From assembly GCA_964416175.1 (NCBI GenBank), contig CAYQDF010000073.1:1-15638 (forward strand): 15,638 nt of DNA. The letters run 5' to 3'. Source of the DNA: CAYQDF01 sp964416175 (lineage in GTDB: Bacteria > Chloroflexota > Anaerolineae > Anaerolineales > UBA4823). Below the pieces are notes generated by a model that did not search any database, had not been told where the DNA came from, and was given only the letters and a program-made list of their open reading frames with translations. Position numbers and translations under genes: made by a program. This document shows, piece after piece, positions 12,943 to 15,638 of this stretch (its first letter is position 1; each line of letters starts with the position of its first letter).

Positions 12943-14691
12943 ATGAGTCCCGATCCCGATCCCATAGCGTACAGCGCCGCCTTGAGCGACTTCCGGCGCG
13001 CCCGCTCCCAGGCCGTGATGAAGGAGATCCTGGCGCGCTTCACCGGCGAACCGATCGACCTGCTTTCCTACGACGAAGTGCGCCGGCAGCTCCGTGCGTA
13101 CGGGAGCTTCTCCAAAGGGTTGAAGGAGATCCCCCTGGACGCTATCGTGGGGAGTGTAGGACGCTATACGGACTTCACGCGCGGTTTTCTCCCCCGCCAC
13201 GATGCCGGCCAGGACCGCTGGGCGCGGGTCAAGGCGGCAGCGGATTCGCAGGTCGGGCTGCCGCCGATCGAGGTGTATAAAATCGGCGAGGTGTACTTCG
13301 TTGAAGACGGCAACCACCGCGTGTCCGTCGCCCGGCAGCTCGGCGCCACGCACATCTCGGCATACGTCACGGAAATCCAGACCCGCGTGCCCGTCACGCC
13401 GGACATGAACCTGGATGACCTGATCATCAAGGCTGAGTACGTCCGTTTTCTTGAGCAGACGCGCCTGGATAAGCTGCGCCCGGATGCCGACCTGACGGTG
13501 ACCGCGCCCGGCAGGTATCCCGATCTGCTGGAACACATCAACGTTCACCGGTATTACATGGGAATCCAGCAAGGACGTGAAATCCCCTTCGAGGAGGCAG
13601 TCACGGACTGGTTCGACAATGTCTATCTCCCGGTGATCAGGGTCATCCGAGAGCAGGGGATAATGAGATATTTTCCGGAGCGCACGGAGGCAGACCTCTA
13701 TCTCTGGCTGAGTAAACACCGGGGGGAGCTCGAAGCGGCCTGGGGATGGGAGGTGAGGTCGGACAAGGCTGTGCTCGACTTTGCCCGTCAAGTTGCCTCG
13801 CGGGAGAAAGGCGTGTTCTCTCGGTTGGGCGAGCTCATCATCGATGCGGTCGCGCCCGAGACCCTGTTGGGTGGGCCGCCGCCCGGCGAATGGCGGCGCG
13901 GAAAAGAAACCCTGAATCAGGCGGAGACTTTATTTGCCGATATACTGGTGCCGATCAGCGGCCAACCGGAGAGCTGGTATGGGCTGGATCTGGCGCTGCA
14001 GATCGCCGAACGCGAATCGGGGCAGGTGCACGGCCTGCACATCGCCAACCCCGCGGAGGGTAGCGCAGCGGATTCGGTCGCTGCGGTGGAGGCCGAGTTC
14101 TTGCAACGCTGTGCCGACCGCGGGATGAACGGGCACTTCATCCTCGGGGAGGGCGAAGTCGCCGAACAGATCCTCGACCGCATGCGGTTCACCGACCTGG
14201 TCGTGCTCAACCAGAACTACCCCCCCGGACCAGGTCCGCTGGCGAAGCTCGCTTCCGGGTTGTACGATTTACTTCAGCGATCTCCGCGCCCGATCCTGTT
14301 GACACCCAGGACGGGCTCCCTGCTGCAACGCATTTTGCTGGCCTACAACGGCAGCCCCAAGGCTGACGAGGCGCTTTACCTGGCCGCGTACTTCGCAGCC
14401 CGGTGGCGGACTCCCCTGGTCGTGATGACCGTGTTCGACGAGGGCAAGAAGACGCCGCCGGAGACCCTGATGAAAGCAAAGATCTACCTGGATGATCATG
14501 AGATCGAGGCCGAATACGTCGCCGAGGCGGGCGCGCCGACCGAGACCATCCTGGAAACTGCCGAGGCGCAGGCCTGCGATTTTATCCTCATGGGGAGCTA
14601 TGGCTTGAGTCCAATCCGCGCATTGTATGCAGACAGCACAGTAAATCAGATCTTGCGCCAGACGCGGGTGCCGGTCCTGCTGGCAAGGTGA
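12943..14691 (+). CDS. ParB-like/DUF4032-like domain fused to two universal stress protein (UspA) domains
   Basis: 582 residues. Residues about 65-165 carry a ParB/sulfiredoxin-like fold, best seen at LPPIEVYKIGEVYFVEDGNH and the following RVSVARQLGA. The next section to about 300 (FLEQTRLDKLRPDADLT, LLEHINVHRYYMGIQQGREI, TEADLYLWLSKHRGEL) resembles DUF4032 proteins as I remember them. Two UspA-like domains follow: about 325-455 (LFADILVPISGQPESWYGLD ... DLVVLNQNYPPG) and about 460-582 (QRILLAYNGSPKADEALYLA ... DFILMGSYGLSPIRALYADS, ending VPVLLAR). The second has the GS-x-GLS-x-(11)-S-like nucleotide-loop pattern and may bind ATP; the first looks degenerate. The protein appears cytosolic. 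Its job is unknown; sensing of stress or nucleotide linked to DNA or a protein partner is only a guess. The ATG at 12943 has AGGTG at 12932-12936, spacer 6; a TTG at 12916 is the alternative. It appears to stand alone. Confidence 0.8.
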   Translation: MSPDPDPIAYSAALSDFRRARSQAVMKEILARFTGEPIDLLSYDEVRRQLRAYGSFSKGLKEIPLDAIVGSVGRYTDFTRGFLPRHDAGQDRWARVKAAADSQVGLPPIEVYKIGEVYFVEDGNHRVSVARQLGATHISAYVTEIQTRVPVTPDMNLDDLIIKAEYVRFLEQTRLDKLRPDADLTVTAPGRYPDLLEHINVHRYYMGIQQGREIPFEEAVTDWFDNVYLPVIRVIREQGIMRYFPERTEADLYLWLSKHRGELEAAWGWEVRSDKAVLDFARQVASREKGVFSRLGELIIDAVAPETLLGGPPPGEWRRGKETLNQAETLFADILVPISGQPESWYGLDLALQIAERESGQVHGLHIANPAEGSAADSVAAVEAEFLQRCADRGMNGHFILGEGEVAEQILDRMRFTDLVVLNQNYPPGPGPLAKLASGLYDLLQRSPRPILLTPRTGSLLQRILLAYNGSPKADEALYLAAYFAARWRTPLVVMTVFDEGKKTPPETLMKAKIYLDDHEIEAEYVAEAGAPTETILETAEAQACDFILMGSYGLSPIRALYADSTVNQILRQTRVPVLLAR

Positions 14692-14702
14692 GGAGCTCCC
14701 TT

Positions 14703-14790
14703 GTGTCGCTGCGAGGCGGCGCAGCCGTCGAAGCAGTCTCCAAACCAGCCAGGAGATTGCTTCACCGCCTTCGGCGGTTCGCAATGACAC
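14703..14790. repeat. 88-base imperfect inverted repeat (small dispersed palindromic element)
   Basis: Two 39-base arms (14703-14741 and 14752-14790) match at 29 of 39 positions when one is reversed and complemented, around a 10-base centre. The ends read GTGTC and GACAC. Composition and form resemble small non-coding palindromic elements (GCAATGACA / GAAGCAATCTCC type) scattered in many bacterial genomes. It starts 12 bases after the Usp gene stop and could also help end that transcript. Confidence 0.75.
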
Positions 14791-14875
14791 ATCACTTTTT
14801 AGTTTTCCAACTCCTTGCAACAGAGCAATCTCAACCCATTTTAAATAACCTTTAATAAAATCTCACCGAGTTTAA

Positions 14876-14905
14876 TTGGACTAATTTAGCCGAATATATT
14901 AGAAT
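14876..14905 (+). promoter_or_regulatory. Candidate promoter for the CoxM-like gene
   Basis: TTGGAC (14876-14881), an 18-base spacer and TAGAAT (14900-14905) form a weak sigma70-like pair within an AT-rich block; an overlapping TATATT is at 14895-14900. The leader would be about 150 bases. Confidence 0.3.
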
Positions 14906-15061
14906 TATTCACGAGTCAACAACACCCCCCACTGCTGCGCGCCACGCGACTGAAAACCGAATAGACAAGGAGGTGAAGCCCAGGCATTCTTCCCCCTTCC
15001 TCAAGGTGTCCTAGGTTGGATCCCAGACAGGCAATAATCTTAGAAAGGCAGGGAATAAGAA

Positions 15062-15538
15062 ATGATTCCACCTTCTTTTGAGTACGTGGTGCCCGAATCG
15101 CTCTCCAACGCAGTCTCTCTCCTGGCGCAGAACCCCGAAGCCAAGATCCTGGCCGGTGGGCAGAGCCTGATCCCGATGATGCGGTTCCGGCTGGCCGAGC
15201 CGGCCCTTCTGATCGATCTCAACCGCCTCCCCGGACTTGAGTACATCCGCGAGGAGGATGGGTGGTTGAAGATCGGCGCGCTCACCCGGGAGGCCATGAT
15301 CGACCGCTCGCAGCTGGTCAAGGAAAAATATCCTCTGCTGGCTGACACCGCCCGGGTGGTCGCCGATCCACTGGTGCGGAATATGGCGACTCTGGGCGGC
15401 AACCTGGCGCATGCCGACCCGGCAAACGACCACCCGGCCGCCATGCTGGCGTACGGCGCGCACCTCCAGGCGAAGGGCCCCACCGGCGGGCGCGTCATCC
15501 AGTCCTCGTTGCCCAGCGAGGTGCGGGTCGTGTTGTAG
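15062..15538 (+). pseudogene. CoxM/XDH-type FAD-binding subunit, broken after about 140 residues
   Basis: 158 residues from ATG to TAG. The first 140 match the FAD-binding (medium) subunit of the molybdenum hydroxylase family (CO dehydrogenase CoxM, xanthine dehydrogenase FAD subunit): AGGQSLIPMMRFRLAEP at 31-47 and VRNMATLGGNLAHADPAND at 105-123, both FAD-contact loops. Such subunits carry electrons from the molybdenum/FeS subunits through FAD to an acceptor and are usually 280-290 residues. Here the family pattern stops after HLQAKGPTG (about base 15488) and the last 16 residues do not look like it. From there the better coding signal is on the other strand. The gene is therefore either truncated by rearrangement or cut by a chimeric assembly join. 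No large (CoxL) or small (CoxS) subunit gene precedes it. A modest AGGG site lies at 15050-15053. Confidence 0.75.
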
Positions 15539-15638
15539 TTCACCTGCGAGTCCGTGCCCGGGCCCCGCTTGCCGTCCGGCGTCATGAAGCCGTCCATGAA
15601 CTTCGTGCCGCCAGCGCTGTTGCCGCCGCTGGTCTCCT
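15486..15638 (-). CDS. Unrecognised coding-like fragment on the minus strand at the right edge
   Basis: From the right edge leftwards the minus strand is open and reads as a plausible soluble protein segment: TSGGNSGGTKFMDGFMTPDG, then KRGPGTDSQVNYNTTRTSLG, then NEDWMTRPPVGP. The coding look stops where the CoxM-like gene of the other strand begins to match its family (about 15486). The frame stays formally open to 15040, but that part is only antisense of the CoxM-like gene. I do not recognise the family. Its start lies beyond the window, so it may be internal to a larger protein. Confidence 0.4.

Larger units (their letters stand above)
14692..15061. other. Gene-free region: dispersed inverted repeat, AT-rich promoter zone, orphan ribosome-site motif
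   Basis: 370 bases with no credible gene. It contains the 88-base inverted repeat at 14703-14790, a sharply AT-rich stretch (about 14790-14912) with a candidate promoter, and a perfect AAGGAGGTGA at 14967-14976 that no start codon follows at a usable distance. Confidence 0.6.

Noticed and set aside
12883..13791. 302-codon open frame on the minus strand
   Set aside because: It is wholly antisense to the ParB-like/Usp gene, whose plus-strand protein has clear domains; its product is rich in Arg, His and Asp with no recognisable motif.

Overview
The window looks like a GC-rich bacterial chromosome segment, most likely from an environmental or metagenome assembly: it contains a run of exactly 100 Ns. 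My best guess for the host is a member of Chloroflexota (Anaerolineae-like). The grounds are the sugar-binding lipoprotein, whose Val/Thr/Pro-rich tether after the lipobox is typical there, and the mix of archaeal-type glutamate synthase parts, a ParB-like/Usp fusion and short dispersed inverted repeats. This is inference; there is no marker gene.

Layout. (1) 3-5990, plus strand: the FMN/Fe-S synthase domain of a glutamate synthase-like enzyme (cut by the left edge), then an AraC-HTH/O6-alkylguanine-DNA alkyltransferase fusion, an EamA-type exporter, and a 908-residue protein joining a class II glutamine amidotransferase domain to a GXGXG domain. The two ends of this block together make one split glutamate synthase, interrupted by a repair gene and an exporter. 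A good -10 box in front of the alkyltransferase suggests the last three genes form one transcript. (2) 6030-9416, minus strand: a carbohydrate ABC importer (binding lipoprotein, then two permeases that overlap by 4 bases). A strong intrinsic terminator lies between the lipoprotein and the permeases. A consensus-like promoter, an upstream inverted repeat and a roughly 300-base leader precede the lipoprotein. No ATPase gene is present. (3) 9838-11947, minus strand: a receiver/HD-GYP response regulator (predicted cyclic-di-GMP hydrolase) 28 bases downstream of a P1-family (DmpA/NylC-like) self-processing hydrolase. (4) 11948-12376: dispersed and tandem short repeats containing the 100-N assembly gap. 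(5) 12377-14691, plus strand: tRNA-Lys(CUU) with its terminator, a very short truncated secreted-protein gene, and a 582-residue protein joining a ParB-like domain to two universal-stress domains. (6) 14692-15638: an 88-base inverted repeat, an AT-rich stretch, and the start of a CoxM-type FAD subunit. The FAD subunit breaks off mid-domain into an unrelated coding-like stretch on the other strand, which could be a chimeric join.

Functionally the window combines nitrogen assimilation or amino-group transfer, sugar uptake, cyclic-di-GMP signalling and stress or repair genes. I see no CRISPR array, transposase or phage module. The points most worth a second look are the split glutamate synthase with a coding 8-base repeat inserted in it, the ParB-like/Usp fusion, the control region of the sugar importer, and the abrupt break in the CoxM-like gene.
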